A DNA stretch of 26,569 nucleotides from CAZGMN01 sp964645765 (GCA_964645765.1 CAZYBE010000039.1:1-26569), one strand, 5' to 3'. Positions 14,438 to 23,394 are shown, counted from the stretch's first letter. Notes: a model not told the origin generated them from the sequence alone. Made by a program: numbers and translations.

Positions 14438-15297
14438 CCGGCTTCGCCGAGAAGAGGTTTTATTCGAAAGGCCTTTCGGCGGTGGTCAGAGTGAAGAGCC
14501 TGAACCACCGCTTCCTGGATTGGAGTTATCGTGGCGTCGAGATCGGAGATTTAGAGAATAGGCTTAGAGCCATGGCTCAAAGAAAGCTCCACAGAGGAAG
14601 GATTGAGGTCTCTTTTGAATTGAACTTTTTGGACTCATCCAACTGGAGCCTCCATATCAACGAGGCGCTGCTTCGGAAAATCTTCTCTTCTCTGGAGAGG
14701 ATTTCTTCTCGAACGAAGAGGAGCATCAACTTTTCTGTGGAGAGTATTTTCAGTCTGCCCCACGTTGTGGAGCTGCGAAGAAAGAGTTTCAGTGGGGAGC
14801 AGAAAGCTTTTCTGGAGAGGAGTTTTGAGCGGACATTGGATGAAGTTCTGAGGATGAGAAAAAGAGAAGGAAGAGAGATAGGGAAAGAGATCGAGAAACA
14901 TCTCAAAAAGATAAGACAAATGGTCGATCGAGTTGACAGACTTCATAGAGAGCAGCCTTTCCTTATCAGGGAGAGAATGAAGCAGCGCCTGAAAGAGCTC
15001 AGCAAAGAGCCGGTTCGAGAAGAGAAGCTGGCCGAGGAAGCCGCCTTTTTTGCTCAGCGATACGATTTGCATGAAGAGGTCGCAAGGCTTAAATCTCATC
15101 TGGATTATGTTTTTGAGCTTCTTTCTTCAAGAAGTGAAGAATCCATTGGAAAAAAATTGGATTTTGTTCTTCAGGAGCTTAACCGAGAGGCCAACACCAT
15201 AAACTCCAAATCCCAGGAAATTCGAATCACTAAAGAGAGCTTAGCCATCAAGGGAGAGGTGGAAAGTATCAGGCAGCAGGTTCAGAATATAGAGTAG
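14416..15297 (+). CDS. YicC/YloC-family endoribonuclease
   Basis: YicC/YloC proteins are hexameric endoribonucleases. E. coli YicC has been linked to decay of the small RNA RyhB. The 293-residue product begins with the family signature SMTGFAEKR followed by VKSLNHRFLDW. It ends with the second signature: KLDFVLQELNREANTINSKS, then QEIRITKESLAIKGEVESIRQQVQNIE in several pieces. A charged coiled-coil middle (about 130-230) is normal for the family. The ATG at 14416 lies inside the 3' end of the exporter gene with GAGGAGGAG 2-10 nt upstream, an efficient coupled start. The gene commonly sits beside gmk, as here; the usual remA/DUF370 between them is absent. Confidence 0.93.
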   Translation: MAVVQSMTGFAEKRFYSKGLSAVVRVKSLNHRFLDWSYRGVEIGDLENRLRAMAQRKLHRGRIEVSFELNFLDSSNWSLHINEALLRKIFSSLERISSRTKRSINFSVESIFSLPHVVELRRKSFSGEQKAFLERSFERTLDEVLRMRKREGREIGKEIEKHLKKIRQMVDRVDRLHREQPFLIRERMKQRLKELSKEPVREEKLAEEAAFFAQRYDLHEEVARLKSHLDYVFELLSSRSEESIGKKLDFVLQELNREANTINSKSQEIRITKESLAIKGEVESIRQQVQNIE

Positions 15298-15341
15298 CCC
15301 AGATGGAATAATTAAAAGTGTCATCGCCAGGAGCTTGAACA

Positions 15342-15947
15342 ATGGTTTTCGTCATCACCGGACCGTCAGGCTGTGGCAAGACCACCCTGATTAAAAGCCT
15401 TTTGAAAAGAATGAAAGATGTTCAGTTCTCTGTTTCCCATACAACTCGGCAGAAGAGGAATTCAGAGAGAGAGGGCAGGGACTATTATTTTATTTCGAAG
15501 CCCGAATTTGAGAAGATGATCAAAGCCGACAAATTGCTTGAATGGGCGGAAATTCATGGAAATGACTACGGCACCTCAAAGAGAGAGGTCGAGATGAAAG
15601 GCTCGAAGGGAGACCTTATCCTTGACATTGATGTCCGTGGCGCCAGGAATATAAAGTCAAAGCTCAAGAAGGCTGTGTTCATCTTTGTCTTGCCTCCCTC
15701 ATTCCCTGAGCTCAGAAGAAGGCTTGAAGATAGGGGCGATGAAAGACCTGATGCGATCGAAAGAAGGCTCGAGCTTGCCAGAAAAGAAATCAGGTCATAC
15801 CCCATGTTCAATTATGTCATCCTCAATGATAAGCTGGGTCATGCGGTTAAGGAGCTTGAGGCAATTATTCTAAGCTCCAGATGCTGCCTCAACTGCAGAA
15901 GAAAGGAAATGATGCCCATCCTTCGGAGTTTCTCTGAAGAAGAATGA
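15342..15947 (+). CDS. gmk: Guanylate kinase
   Basis: Guanylate kinase phosphorylates GMP to GDP with ATP and is essential for GTP supply. The 201-residue protein opens with VFVITGPSGCGKTTL (P-loop, usually GPSGAGKST), then the GMP-binding elements VSHTTRQKRNSEREGRDYYF and EWAEIHGNDYGT. The lid region RRLEDRGDERPDAIERRL and the adenine-binding VILNDKL are also present. An AGGAG 9 nt upstream supports the ATG. The C-terminal tail is unusual in carrying three clustered cysteines (SRCCLNCRRKE). rpoZ, which often lies between gmk and coaBC, is missing; coaBC begins 9 nt after the stop. Confidence 0.97.
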   Translation: MVFVITGPSGCGKTTLIKSLLKRMKDVQFSVSHTTRQKRNSEREGRDYYFISKPEFEKMIKADKLLEWAEIHGNDYGTSKREVEMKGSKGDLILDIDVRGARNIKSKLKKAVFIFVLPPSFPELRRRLEDRGDERPDAIERRLELARKEIRSYPMFNYVILNDKLGHAVKELEAIILSSRCCLNCRRKEMMPILRSFSEEE

Positions 15948-15956
15948 GAGGCTAAA

Positions 15957-17150
15957 ATGGCAATGATTGCGCTCGGAGTTTGTTCCTCCATCAGCATTTA
16001 CAAGGCTTGTGAAATTATCCGAGGCTTGCAGGAGAAGAATTTCCAGGTCCAGGTGATCATGACCAAGAATGCCGCGCGTTTGATTTCCCCTCTGCTTTTC
16101 AGCTCTCTCTCCAGACAGAAAGCCCTGGTCGACCCTTTTGACGAGCAAGAATCGGCTAAGATTGCTCATGTGACCCTGGCCAGGGAATTATCTCTTCTCC
16201 TCGTGGCGCCGGCCACGGCGAATATCATCGGAAAGTTTGCTTCCGGCGTGGCCGATGACTTCTTATCGACTTTTTATACTGTGGTTAAATGTCCTGTGCT
16301 CATTGCTCCGGCGATGAATGAAGCCATGTACCTCCATCCGAAGACTCAGGAGAATATTCGGAAGCTCAAGTCCCTTGGAGCGAGATTCGTTGAGCCGGAG
16401 AAGGGGAGCCTAGCTTGTGGAGAAGAAGGTTGGGGGAGGCTGGCAGCGCCTCAGAAGATTGTTGAGGAAAGTCTGAAGTTAATAAGAAAGAGCGAGAGCT
16501 TAAAAGGAAAGACGGTATTGGTCACGGCAGGTCCGACACGTGAATTTCTCGACCCGGTTCGCTTTCTCAGCAACCGGTCTTCGGGAAAAATGGGCTATGA
16601 GCTTGCCGAGGAAGCGCTCAGACGTGGGGCCGAGGTTATCCTCATTTCAGGGCCGACTCATCTTTTCCCTCCGCCACAGGCAAGTTTGAAGAAAGTCCAG
16701 ACAGCCCAGGAAATGAAGGAGCAAGTTCTCAAACACTTCGGCCAGGCTGATATTGTCATCATGGCTGCAGCCGTTTCTGATTTCAGGTTTGCTCAAAGTT
16801 TCCCGCAGAAAATTAAAAAAGAGAAGATAGGGAAGGAAGTCCGGATGGTCCCTACCGAGGACATCTTGCGCAAAGTGGGAGAGAAGAAAGAGAAAAAGGT
16901 CCTCGTCGGCTTTGCTGCTGAGACTGAAAATGTTTTGAAGAATGCGGCGAAGAAGATGAGGGAGAAGAAGCTTGACCTCATCGTAGCCAATGATGTCTCG
17001 GCAGAAGGAATCGGCTTCGAATCGGATTTTAATCAAGTGGTCATCATCTCTCCTGATGGGAAGAAGGTCGAGACTGAGAGAATGAGCAAGCTCGAGATTA
17101 GCCGCATCATCCTGGACCGAATAGAGGAGAGGCTTGGAAAAAAGAGTTGA
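15957..17150 (+). CDS. coaBC: Bifunctional phosphopantothenoylcysteine decarboxylase/synthetase CoaBC
   Basis: CoaBC catalyses two consecutive steps of coenzyme A synthesis: CTP-dependent joining of 4'-phosphopantothenate to cysteine (CoaB), then FMN-dependent decarboxylation (CoaC). The 397-residue fusion has the CoaC flavoprotein half first. It contains the catalytic-His segment AHVTLAR, LLVAPATANIIGKFASGVADD, the PxMNxxM motif PAMNEAMYLHP, and the reactive-Cys loop LACGEEGWGRL. The CoaB half begins at VTAGPTREFLDPVRF with NRSSGKMG, continues with MAAAVSDFRF and a CTP/Lys motif KIKKEKIGKE. The flavin loop at the N-terminus, usually GVTGGIAAYK, reads GVCSSISIYK. The start has GAGAGG overlapping the gmk stop. 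Its 3' end overlaps the UDG gene by 17 nt. Confidence 0.96.
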   Translation: MAMIALGVCSSISIYKACEIIRGLQEKNFQVQVIMTKNAARLISPLLFSSLSRQKALVDPFDEQESAKIAHVTLARELSLLLVAPATANIIGKFASGVADDFLSTFYTVVKCPVLIAPAMNEAMYLHPKTQENIRKLKSLGARFVEPEKGSLACGEEGWGRLAAPQKIVEESLKLIRKSESLKGKTVLVTAGPTREFLDPVRFLSNRSSGKMGYELAEEALRRGAEVILISGPTHLFPPPQASLKKVQTAQEMKEQVLKHFGQADIVIMAAAVSDFRFAQSFPQKIKKEKIGKEVRMVPTEDILRKVGEKKEKKVLVGFAAETENVLKNAAKKMREKKLDLIVANDVSAEGIGFESDFNQVVIISPDGKKVETERMSKLEISRIILDRIEERLGKKS

Positions 17151-17796
17151 AGAATTGTTCGATGCTCTCGAAGAGAGGTTGAACTTTTTTTCTCAGATTG
17201 GGGCAGAATTTATGTTTTCCTCTTCGTCATCAAAAAATTCAGTCTATAATTCTTTAAGGGAGAGGATCATTCACTGCCAAAAGTGCCCTCTCTCCCAGGG
17301 GAGAACAAATGCTGTTCCTGGAGAAGGGAGCGTTGAGGCTGAGCTCATGTTTGTCGGGGAGGCGCCGGGTCGGGATGAAGATATCCAGGGCAAGCCTTTT
17401 GTGGGAAGGGCAGGCCAGCTCCTGACCAAAATCATCAATGCCATGGAATTCAAAAGGGAGGATGTCTACATCACCAATGTCATCAAATGCCGGCCGCCGG
17501 AGAACAGAACTCCCTACAAAGAAGAGATTGAGAAATGCCGCGATTATCTCCTTGAGCAACTAAAGTTCGTCAAGCCCAGAGTTGTCGTCACCTTGGGAAA
17601 GGTCGCTTCAGATTTTTTCGTGCCGAGCAGCCTGGGAATGACAGCTTTAAGAGGAAATTTTTATCAATATGGCCCTGTTCAGGTCATGCCCACTTTTCAT
17701 CCTTCTTACATCGTCAGAAACGAAGCCAATAGAATAATCAAGAAAATGGTCTGGGAAGACATGAAAAAAGTCATGGCTTTCCTGGGCAAGAGATGA
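17134..17796 (+). CDS. Family 4 (Fe-S) uracil-DNA glycosylase
   Basis: Family 4 UDGs remove uracil from DNA after cytosine deamination and carry a structural [4Fe-4S] cluster. The 220-residue product has the cluster pair CQKC, motif 1 GEAPGRDEDIQGKPFVGRAGQLL in two halves, further cysteines in VIKCRPPENR and EKCRDYL, and the catalytic-loop HPSYIVR. The predicted start is a TTG at 17134 within the end of coaBC, with GAGGAG 4 nt upstream. An ATG at 17212 would still leave the fold intact but lies after a weaker site. The first about 35 residues are not conserved. The stop overlaps the priA start in an ATGA. It fits a DNA maintenance pair with PriA. Confidence 0.93.
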   Translation: MEKRVEELFDALEERLNFFSQIGAEFMFSSSSSKNSVYNSLRERIIHCQKCPLSQGRTNAVPGEGSVEAELMFVGEAPGRDEDIQGKPFVGRAGQLLTKIINAMEFKREDVYITNVIKCRPPENRTPYKEEIEKCRDYLLEQLKFVKPRVVVTLGKVASDFFVPSSLGMTALRGNFYQYGPVQVMPTFHPSYIVRNEANRIIKKMVWEDMKKVMAFLGKR

Positions 17797-19940
17797 CATT
17801 GCAGGCTGAAGTCATTCTCTCCCTTCCTCTTGACCAGTCTTTTTCCTACATTGTTCCCCAGTCTTTTCAAGAAAAAGCCAAGGTCGGCTCAAGAGTCTTG
17901 GTTTCTTTCGGCCGGAGGATGCTGACCGGGATTATCGTCAACCTTGAAAAGGAAAGCTTGATCCAAAAGTTTAAGCTCAAGGAGATTGTTGAGGTTCTGG
18001 ATGATGAGCCTCTTTTCTCATCTTCCTTCCTCTCCTTTACCCGCAGGTTGTGTGATTATTATTACTCGTCCTGGGGGGAGATCTTGCAGTCTAGCCTTCC
18101 TCCTTCTTTTATAATCAAAACCGAGGCGAGGGTCCTTCTCACTGAAAAAGGCAGGGCTTTGCTCCAGGGTGAGAGTCTCTCCAGGGAAGAGAGAGAGCTT
18201 TTAAGCTCTCTCCAGAAAGGAACCTACAGCCCTTCTTTTCTTAAAAGAAAACTCAGAATCAGGAATTTTCCCGCTCTGCTTTCTCGATTGGAGAAGAAAG
18301 ACCTGGTCAGCGTCCAGAGAGATGTCAAAAAACCGAGGGAAAGAGCAGAGCGTGCTCGCCCCGTATCTCAGACTCAGCTTGAGATGGATTTTTCCTTGGA
18401 TTACGGCTCCGAGCGAGTTGCAGCTTCGATCGCTCAAAAAATCGGAAAGCAGGACTTTTCGCCTTTTTATCTTTACGGCCCTTCCGAGAAAAGAGAGGCC
18501 GTCTATTTCTCCTTGATCAGAGAAACGCTGGCAAAGGGAAGAAGGGTCCTGTTTTTAGTCCCTGAGATTGCCCTGACTCGAACTCTGAGAGAGAAATTTG
18601 AGAAAAGGCTTGGAGAAAAGGCTGCTCTGCTTCACAGCCGATTATCCGAGAGAAGCAGGGAAGTGGAGTGGAAAAGGATCAAAGAAGGAGAAGCGGATGT
18701 GGTTGTCGGTCCTCGTTCAGCTCTTTTTTCCCTGCTCGGAGAGTTGGGGTTGGTCATTGTCGATGAGGAGCAGGATGAATCATTCTATCAGCAGGAGAGC
18801 CCCTGCTATGATGCGAGATATGGAGCCTGGATGAGAGCAGAACATGAGGGGGCTGTCCTCGTCTATGGCTCGACTTTTCCCTCAGTGAGTGGCTTTTATC
18901 GAGCAAGGAAGGGCGGTTATTTGCTTTCTTTGGAAGAAGGGGAAGCAACCAGGAGGAAGGTCGAAATCGTCGATAGCAGGCATGAAGGAAGACTGATCTC
19001 AGCCAAGGTCGAGGAAAAGATTGCCCAAAGGCTAACAAAGGGAGAGCAAGTTTTAGTCTTCATCAATCGCCGCGGATATGCCTCTTTTCTTCTTTGTTCA
19101 AGCTGCAGCTATGTACCCCGCTGCGTCCGCTGCGATATCGCTCTCTCTTACCACAAGAGAGGGGAGAGATTGATCTGCCGTTACTGCAATTATTCGCTTC
19201 CTAAAATGGAATCCTGTCCTGAGTGTGGGAGCAGGATGATTAAAGAAAGGGGTGTTGGAGTGGAGGCGGTTGAGGAAGAGCTTAGAAAGAAATTCCCCCA
19301 GAGCCATACCGCCAGCTTCGAGACAGGACTGAGCAAGAAAGAGCAGGAGACTATCCTTCGAAGCTTCAGGAGGAGAAAAGTTGCTATTCTGGTTGGAACT
19401 GAGTTTCTGGCTCATCAATGGGATCTTCCTCCAGTCAATCTGGTTGCCGTCCTCTTCCCTGAGACCATTCTTACGCTCGCTGACTACAGAGCCAGCCAAA
19501 GGACTTTCCAGACTTTGACCCAGATGATGAAATTTCTCGACGGCGATGAGAAGGCAGAGGTCGTGATTCAGACAGCGATGCCTCATCATTTCAGTATCCG
19601 CCAGGCTGCAGCCGGAGATTATCTTCCCTTCTTTAACCAGGAGCTAAAATTCCGCCGCCTGATGAATTATCCTCCTTTTTCTCATATGGTTGAGATTCTA
19701 TTCCTTGGAGAGAATTTAAGAAATGCGGCCAGAAGCTCAAGGGAGTTTTCTGAGGCCGTGAAAAGTGGCGCTCGAAAGATTGAGATTCTAGGTCCTGCCC
19801 TGGCCTCTATATCCAAAATGAGAGGATTGTATAGAGTTCAAATTATTTTGAGGGCCAGGAGAAAAGAAGAGCTGGATGGCATTTTAAGGAAATCACTCAG
19901 GGAAGTTAAGTCGAGGAGGGCAGTTTTCGTTTATGACTGA
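17793..19940 (+). CDS. priA: PriA (primosomal N') homologue with degenerate helicase motifs
   Basis: PriA recognises stalled or repaired forks and reloads the replisome. The 715-residue protein keeps the 3'-end-binding domain (LPLDQSFSYIVPQ, VLVSFGRRMLTGIIV), motif Ia (LVPEIALT) and all eight zinc-binding cysteines (from C435/C438 to C475/C478). The helicase engine is eroded. Walker A, normally GxTGSGKTE, reads GPSEKREAV from Gly229. DEEH reads DEEQ (324-327). Motif III reads GSTFPS. Motif V, normally GTQMxxKGxDFP, reads GTEFLAHQWDLP (from 535). Motif VI, normally QVxGRAGR, reads QMMKFLDGD (from 577). The frame is otherwise intact, so this is not a decaying pseudogene. The product is probably a non-translocating fork-binding scaffold, as proposed for actinobacterial PriA. 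It starts in an ATGA overlap with the UDG gene. Confidence 0.9.
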   Translation: MTLQAEVILSLPLDQSFSYIVPQSFQEKAKVGSRVLVSFGRRMLTGIIVNLEKESLIQKFKLKEIVEVLDDEPLFSSSFLSFTRRLCDYYYSSWGEILQSSLPPSFIIKTEARVLLTEKGRALLQGESLSREERELLSSLQKGTYSPSFLKRKLRIRNFPALLSRLEKKDLVSVQRDVKKPRERAERARPVSQTQLEMDFSLDYGSERVAASIAQKIGKQDFSPFYLYGPSEKREAVYFSLIRETLAKGRRVLFLVPEIALTRTLREKFEKRLGEKAALLHSRLSERSREVEWKRIKEGEADVVVGPRSALFSLLGELGLVIVDEEQDESFYQQESPCYDARYGAWMRAEHEGAVLVYGSTFPSVSGFYRARKGGYLLSLEEGEATRRKVEIVDSRHEGRLISAKVEEKIAQRLTKGEQVLVFINRRGYASFLLCSSCSYVPRCVRCDIALSYHKRGERLICRYCNYSLPKMESCPECGSRMIKERGVGVEAVEEELRKKFPQSHTASFETGLSKKEQETILRSFRRRKVAILVGTEFLAHQWDLPPVNLVAVLFPETILTLADYRASQRTFQTLTQMMKFLDGDEKAEVVIQTAMPHHFSIRQAAAGDYLPFFNQELKFRRLMNYPPFSHMVEILFLGENLRNAARSSREFSEAVKSGARKIEILGPALASISKMRGLYRVQIILRARRKEELDGILRKSLREVKSRRAVFVYD

Positions 19941-19972
19941 GAGTTTTTTCGCTGCACTGGAGATTTACGTTT

Positions 19973-20536
19973 TTACTGGTCTTTGTACGGAGCGAAGAAT
20001 ACGGAGATATCACCTGTCGCTTGAACGAGATTATCAGCCATGTCATGACCATAAAAAGTGATTGTGGCCTTTGCTTGGATAACAGTGGCCAGGCCGACGA
20101 GTGGTGCCGCAAGCTTTGCTGCTTCTGTGACAATGACAAAGCTGACATCCGTGCTGGAATCAATCTCGATTATGCTGGAAAGCGACCCTTCAATACGAGC
20201 GGGAACACCCGCGCCTTGAATGAGAGTGAAATCGACAGCATAGCCGGTGAGGATGATATTTTGTTGGTATGATGGACCGGCTGTTGGAGGCAATGGCTCT
20301 ATGAGCTTTGCAGTCAGGGATGCCGTGGCTGTGTCTGCGACTACAGTCCCGTCGTCTTTAACCACATCGGATTGAACAAAATCTGCTGTATCTCCGGTTG
20401 CGGTTGTTCCCGTTATCTCGGAGATGACGAGAAGAGTGTGAGACTTGTTTCCTCCCACGTAGTTGTTGCAAGAGACCAGCAAGAGAATAAGAGGAATGAT
20501 TGTTGCTATTTTTAATACGTTTCTCATTCTTTTCAT
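19973..20536 (-). CDS. Predicted lipoprotein of unknown function, last gene of the pil operon
   Basis: The 187-residue product starts with a basic n-region and hydrophobic stretch and a canonical lipobox LVSC with Cys23, followed by Asn-Asn, so it should be lipidated. Asn at +2 does not favour inner-membrane retention by the E. coli rule. The mature part is Thr/Ala/Val-rich with alternating hydrophobic residues and a closing segment (ATITFYGHDMADNLV, then ATGDISVFFAP), suggesting a beta-sandwich of Ig-like type; this is structural inference. AGGA lies 8 nt before the ATG and overlaps the pilQ stop, and the gap to pilQ is 10 nt, so co-transcription is near certain. It occupies the place where a pilotin or pilus accessory lipoprotein could be, but it shows no TPR repeats as PilF/PilW would. 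Function unknown. Confidence 0.8.
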   Translation of the reverse strand: MKRMRNVLKIATIIPLILLLVSCNNYVGGNKSHTLLVISEITGTTATGDTADFVQSDVVKDDGTVVADTATASLTAKLIEPLPPTAGPSYQQNIILTGYAVDFTLIQGAGVPARIEGSLSSIIEIDSSTDVSFVIVTEAAKLAAPLVGLATVIQAKATITFYGHDMADNLVQATGDISVFFAPYKDQ

Positions 20537-20546
20537 CTTTTTTATC

Positions 20547-22904
20547 CTATTGTTTGATTATTCTGGGTGTAATAAAGATGAGAAGTTCCCGGTTTGTCTT
20601 TATTCTGGACATGTTCTTGAAAAGGTTTCCCAGAATGGGAATTTTATGTAAAAAGGGAACATTTTGTCTGGTGATGGAATCTTCAGTCCTGTAGATTCCT
20701 CCGATAACAGCCGTTCCTCCATCATTGACCAGGACTCTGGTCGCTGCCCTCTGGGTTATTATCGGAGGAATGCCGTTGACGAGATGAGCAAAGTCAGCGG
20801 AGTTGTTCTGGATTTCAATATCCATGATTATGGTTCCTTCAGCGGTTATTTGAGGCGTGGCTCTCAGCTCCAGGGCTGCGTTCTGATATCTTGTCGTTGT
20901 CGTAAAGTTTGCCGTTGTCTGAACAGGAATCTGTTGGCCCTGGATGATTTCAGCCTGCTTGTAGTTCTGAGTCGTGACCGTGGGACAGGAGATGATTTTG
21001 CCTTCGCCTGTCGTCTCCAAAGCAGAGATGGCCATGTCTATTCTGAAAGTATCCGAGACGTTTCCGAAAGAGAGGCTCAGGGCTGAAGAGAAAGATGGAG
21101 CAGGAAGGTTTATGGCATAGCCTCCCAGCGGCCCTCCGAGTCCTTCGGTCGCCGTTCCCACAGGAATCTGAGCGCCATCCACCAATATTTTGTTGGGGAA
21201 TTTCAGGTTTGTCGGGTTGCCGTAAAAAGGATCCATGACCGACTTGAATCCCAATTGAACACCGAGGTTACGGGTAAAATTGGAGTTGGCCTCGATGATT
21301 CGTGCCTCGATCGAGACCTGTGGATTCGGAGCATCAAAGAGGGATATGAGCTTTTCCACAAGATCAAGCCGGCTTGCCACGTCTTCGATAACTAAAACGT
21401 TTGTCCGTTCGTCGACGATAGCTGCTCCTCTGGAGGAGATTTTTCCTTTAATAAGTTCGAAGACATCCTTGGCTTTGGCGTAGGAAAGAGGAAACGTTTT
21501 GACCGAGACTGGCTGTGCTAATTCCCTGCTCTCTATAAATTTTCTATTCTCTTCATTTTCCCGGGTGAGAGTCGTTATAGAAGCAATCCGCAGGATATTC
21601 CCTTCAACGACTCTGCCCATTTTGTTTTGTTTCAAAAGAAGATCGAGAGCTTGATCCCAGGGAATGCTGACCAAGTCGCAGGTGACAGTGCCTCTCACCT
21701 CTGGGTCGAAAACAACGTTAAAGCCGAATTGATATCCTAAAGAGAGAATGACATCCCGCAAGTCAGCATCTTTAAATTTCATGCTGACAAGTTCTCCTGT
21801 ATATCTCTCTCTGGCTTCGGCAATCGTTCTGGGCTTGAACTGTTCCTCCGGAACCTGTTCTGGAACCGGCAGAGGAAGGCTTGGTTTCGCAAGTGGAGCT
21901 TCTTGGACTGGCGCCGGCAGTGTTGGCTTCGGCGCAGGAGCAACAGCTTCGACAGGCTTTTCCTCTTTTGGAAGAGCTTCTTCTTTAATCGCTTCCGGCT
22001 TTGTGGGCGCTGCTTCTGGTATTGAAGGCTTAGGCACTTGAGGTTTTAAGGCTAAGGCTCCTATAGGTAGGAGAAAGGGAGTGCTGGTGAGCGGTTGGAT
22101 TTGTGCGGCATCATCTTTATAAAAAGAAAAGGCTAATTCACCTGCCTTAGCTGCGATGGTGTAGTAGCGAGGTTCAGTGAGGTCAAAAGCCATACGAGCA
22201 ATCGTGTAAGGACTTAGCACCTGGAATTGTCCTGCTCTTAGTTTTTCAACACCAAGATTTTTTTCTAGATTGAGGAGAGTTGAGTCAAGACTGAGAGTTG
22301 TATCGAAGAAGTCAGCCACCAAGCGCAAGGGGTTGTCAAGGACGAAGACCTGGATGATAGGGCTTTCACTCAGCTTGGTCGTGACATGAATTCTGTTCTG
22401 CTCCTCTGAGACATTAATATCTTTAAAAACTATTTGGTGTCTCGCTGTCTTTTTCAGGCTTTCTTCTGTCTCGTTGAAAAGGACATATTGACCAAGCTCC
22501 TTTTGAATCCTGTTCAACTCGATGACTGTATATTCAGGGGTTGAAGAAATTCTATAAGGGACTTTTTCTTTAAGTCCGATGAGAAGACGGCATTGCTCAG
22601 CTCCTGTTTTTTCAATCTTGAGGGACTCAACCAAGGGGTCTTTTTCTTGAGTGATTTGAGGCTCTACGGTTGTATTGACATCATTCAATTCGACGACGAT
22701 TGTTGAAGGAGCTTCATGGGAATAATATGTCTTGGAGATCAGAGGAGGAAGACTTGATTCAACAATAATCTTTGCGTTGAATTCTTGGGGCAGGACGGAT
22801 ATTTTATTTATATTCGCCAAGGGTTGATCGTTGCGTGTGTATCCACTCAGAATAGCAAAAACGCAGAACAAAAGAAGAATCATATGAAAACTTTTTATTT
22901 TCAT
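20547..22904 (-). CDS. pilQ: Type IV pilus secretin PilQ
   Basis: PilQ forms the outer-membrane gated ring through which the type IV pilus passes. The 785-residue product has an N-terminal signal peptide (FHMILLLFCVFAILSG), two AMIN-type peptidoglycan-binding beta domains within about 35-270, and a Pro/Ala/Glu/Lys-rich linker at about 280-352. Next come the secretin/TonB short N-terminal domain (SMKFKDADLRDVILSLGYQF, about 365-430) and an N1/NolW domain (about 465-530 with DERTNVLVIED). The secretin barrel follows, with the family block VPFLHKIPILGNLFK and C-terminal ELLIFITPRII. AGGAG 7 nt upstream supports the ATG. It lies 10 nt after pilP and 10 nt before the lipoprotein gene. Confidence 0.96.
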   Translation of the reverse strand: MKIKSFHMILLLFCVFAILSGYTRNDQPLANINKISVLPQEFNAKIIVESSLPPLISKTYYSHEAPSTIVVELNDVNTTVEPQITQEKDPLVESLKIEKTGAEQCRLLIGLKEKVPYRISSTPEYTVIELNRIQKELGQYVLFNETEESLKKTARHQIVFKDINVSEEQNRIHVTTKLSESPIIQVFVLDNPLRLVADFFDTTLSLDSTLLNLEKNLGVEKLRAGQFQVLSPYTIARMAFDLTEPRYYTIAAKAGELAFSFYKDDAAQIQPLTSTPFLLPIGALALKPQVPKPSIPEAAPTKPEAIKEEALPKEEKPVEAVAPAPKPTLPAPVQEAPLAKPSLPLPVPEQVPEEQFKPRTIAEARERYTGELVSMKFKDADLRDVILSLGYQFGFNVVFDPEVRGTVTCDLVSIPWDQALDLLLKQNKMGRVVEGNILRIASITTLTRENEENRKFIESRELAQPVSVKTFPLSYAKAKDVFELIKGKISSRGAAIVDERTNVLVIEDVASRLDLVEKLISLFDAPNPQVSIEARIIEANSNFTRNLGVQLGFKSVMDPFYGNPTNLKFPNKILVDGAQIPVGTATEGLGGPLGGYAINLPAPSFSSALSLSFGNVSDTFRIDMAISALETTGEGKIISCPTVTTQNYKQAEIIQGQQIPVQTTANFTTTTRYQNAALELRATPQITAEGTIIMDIEIQNNSADFAHLVNGIPPIITQRAATRVLVNDGGTAVIGGIYRTEDSITRQNVPFLHKIPILGNLFKNMSRIKTNRELLIFITPRIIKQ

Positions 22905-22914
22905 CTTCTTGCTC

Positions 22915-23394
22915 CTACAGAGTTAATTCTTTGACAATGTCTTTTGGCTTGGCTAAGGGCGACCTTCCCTCTCTAAGCCTGCGGAAGACAACTTTAGAGT
23001 CATCGATGGATAGGATAAAGCCATCTGTGAATCTATTTCCGACTCGGATGTATAAAGGGAATTCCTGAGTGCCGATCATTACGGCTGTGTATTGCCTGCC
23101 GACCTTCATGATGCCAACAAGGTGCAAGCTCTCGAAAGAAAATTGCGGCTGAGCGCTTGCTCCCCCCGCCCCTCCTTCTGTTTTCTTCGCGCCTTCTCCC
23201 TTGGCTAACAAATCTTTGAAGGGGTCTCTTCTTCCTCCAGGAGTGTAGATGGGTAGGGATGATTGAGGTATTTCAGTGCTGATTTCAGTTTTTAACTCCT
23301 GTTTTTCCTCCTTTTTTTCCTGCTGAGAGGCCACAAACTGGGAGCACAGAGAAAGAAGTCCGGCGAAAAGAAGAAAAGTTAGTATCCTTTTCAT
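22915..23394 (-). CDS. pilP: Type IV pilus assembly protein PilP
   Basis: PilP links the PilN-PilO inner-membrane pair to the periplasmic domains of the PilQ secretin. The 159-residue product has a signal segment (ILTFLLFAGLLSLC), a charged flexible stretch rich in Lys/Glu, the conserved GRRDPFKDLL motif that contacts PilQ, and a C-terminal beta-domain with LVGIMKVGRQYTAVM and GNRFTDGFILSIDDSKVVF. The would-be lipobox LSLC has Leu at -1, which is not permitted by the consensus, so unlike Pseudomonas PilP it may be cleaved by signal peptidase I or stay anchored. The start overlaps the pilO stop by 4 nt. Confidence 0.93.
   Translation of the reverse strand: MKRILTFLLFAGLLSLCSQFVASQQEKKEEKQELKTEISTEIPQSSLPIYTPGGRRDPFKDLLAKGEGAKKTEGGAGGASAQPQFSFESLHLVGIMKVGRQYTAVMIGTQEFPLYIRVGNRFTDGFILSIDDSKVVFRRLREGRSPLAKPKDIVKELTL

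Noticed and set aside
21850..22065. Low-complexity repeat-like DNA in pilQ
   Set aside because: It encodes the Pro/Ala/Glu/Lys linker between AMIN and secretin domains, usual for PilQ; not a DNA repeat.
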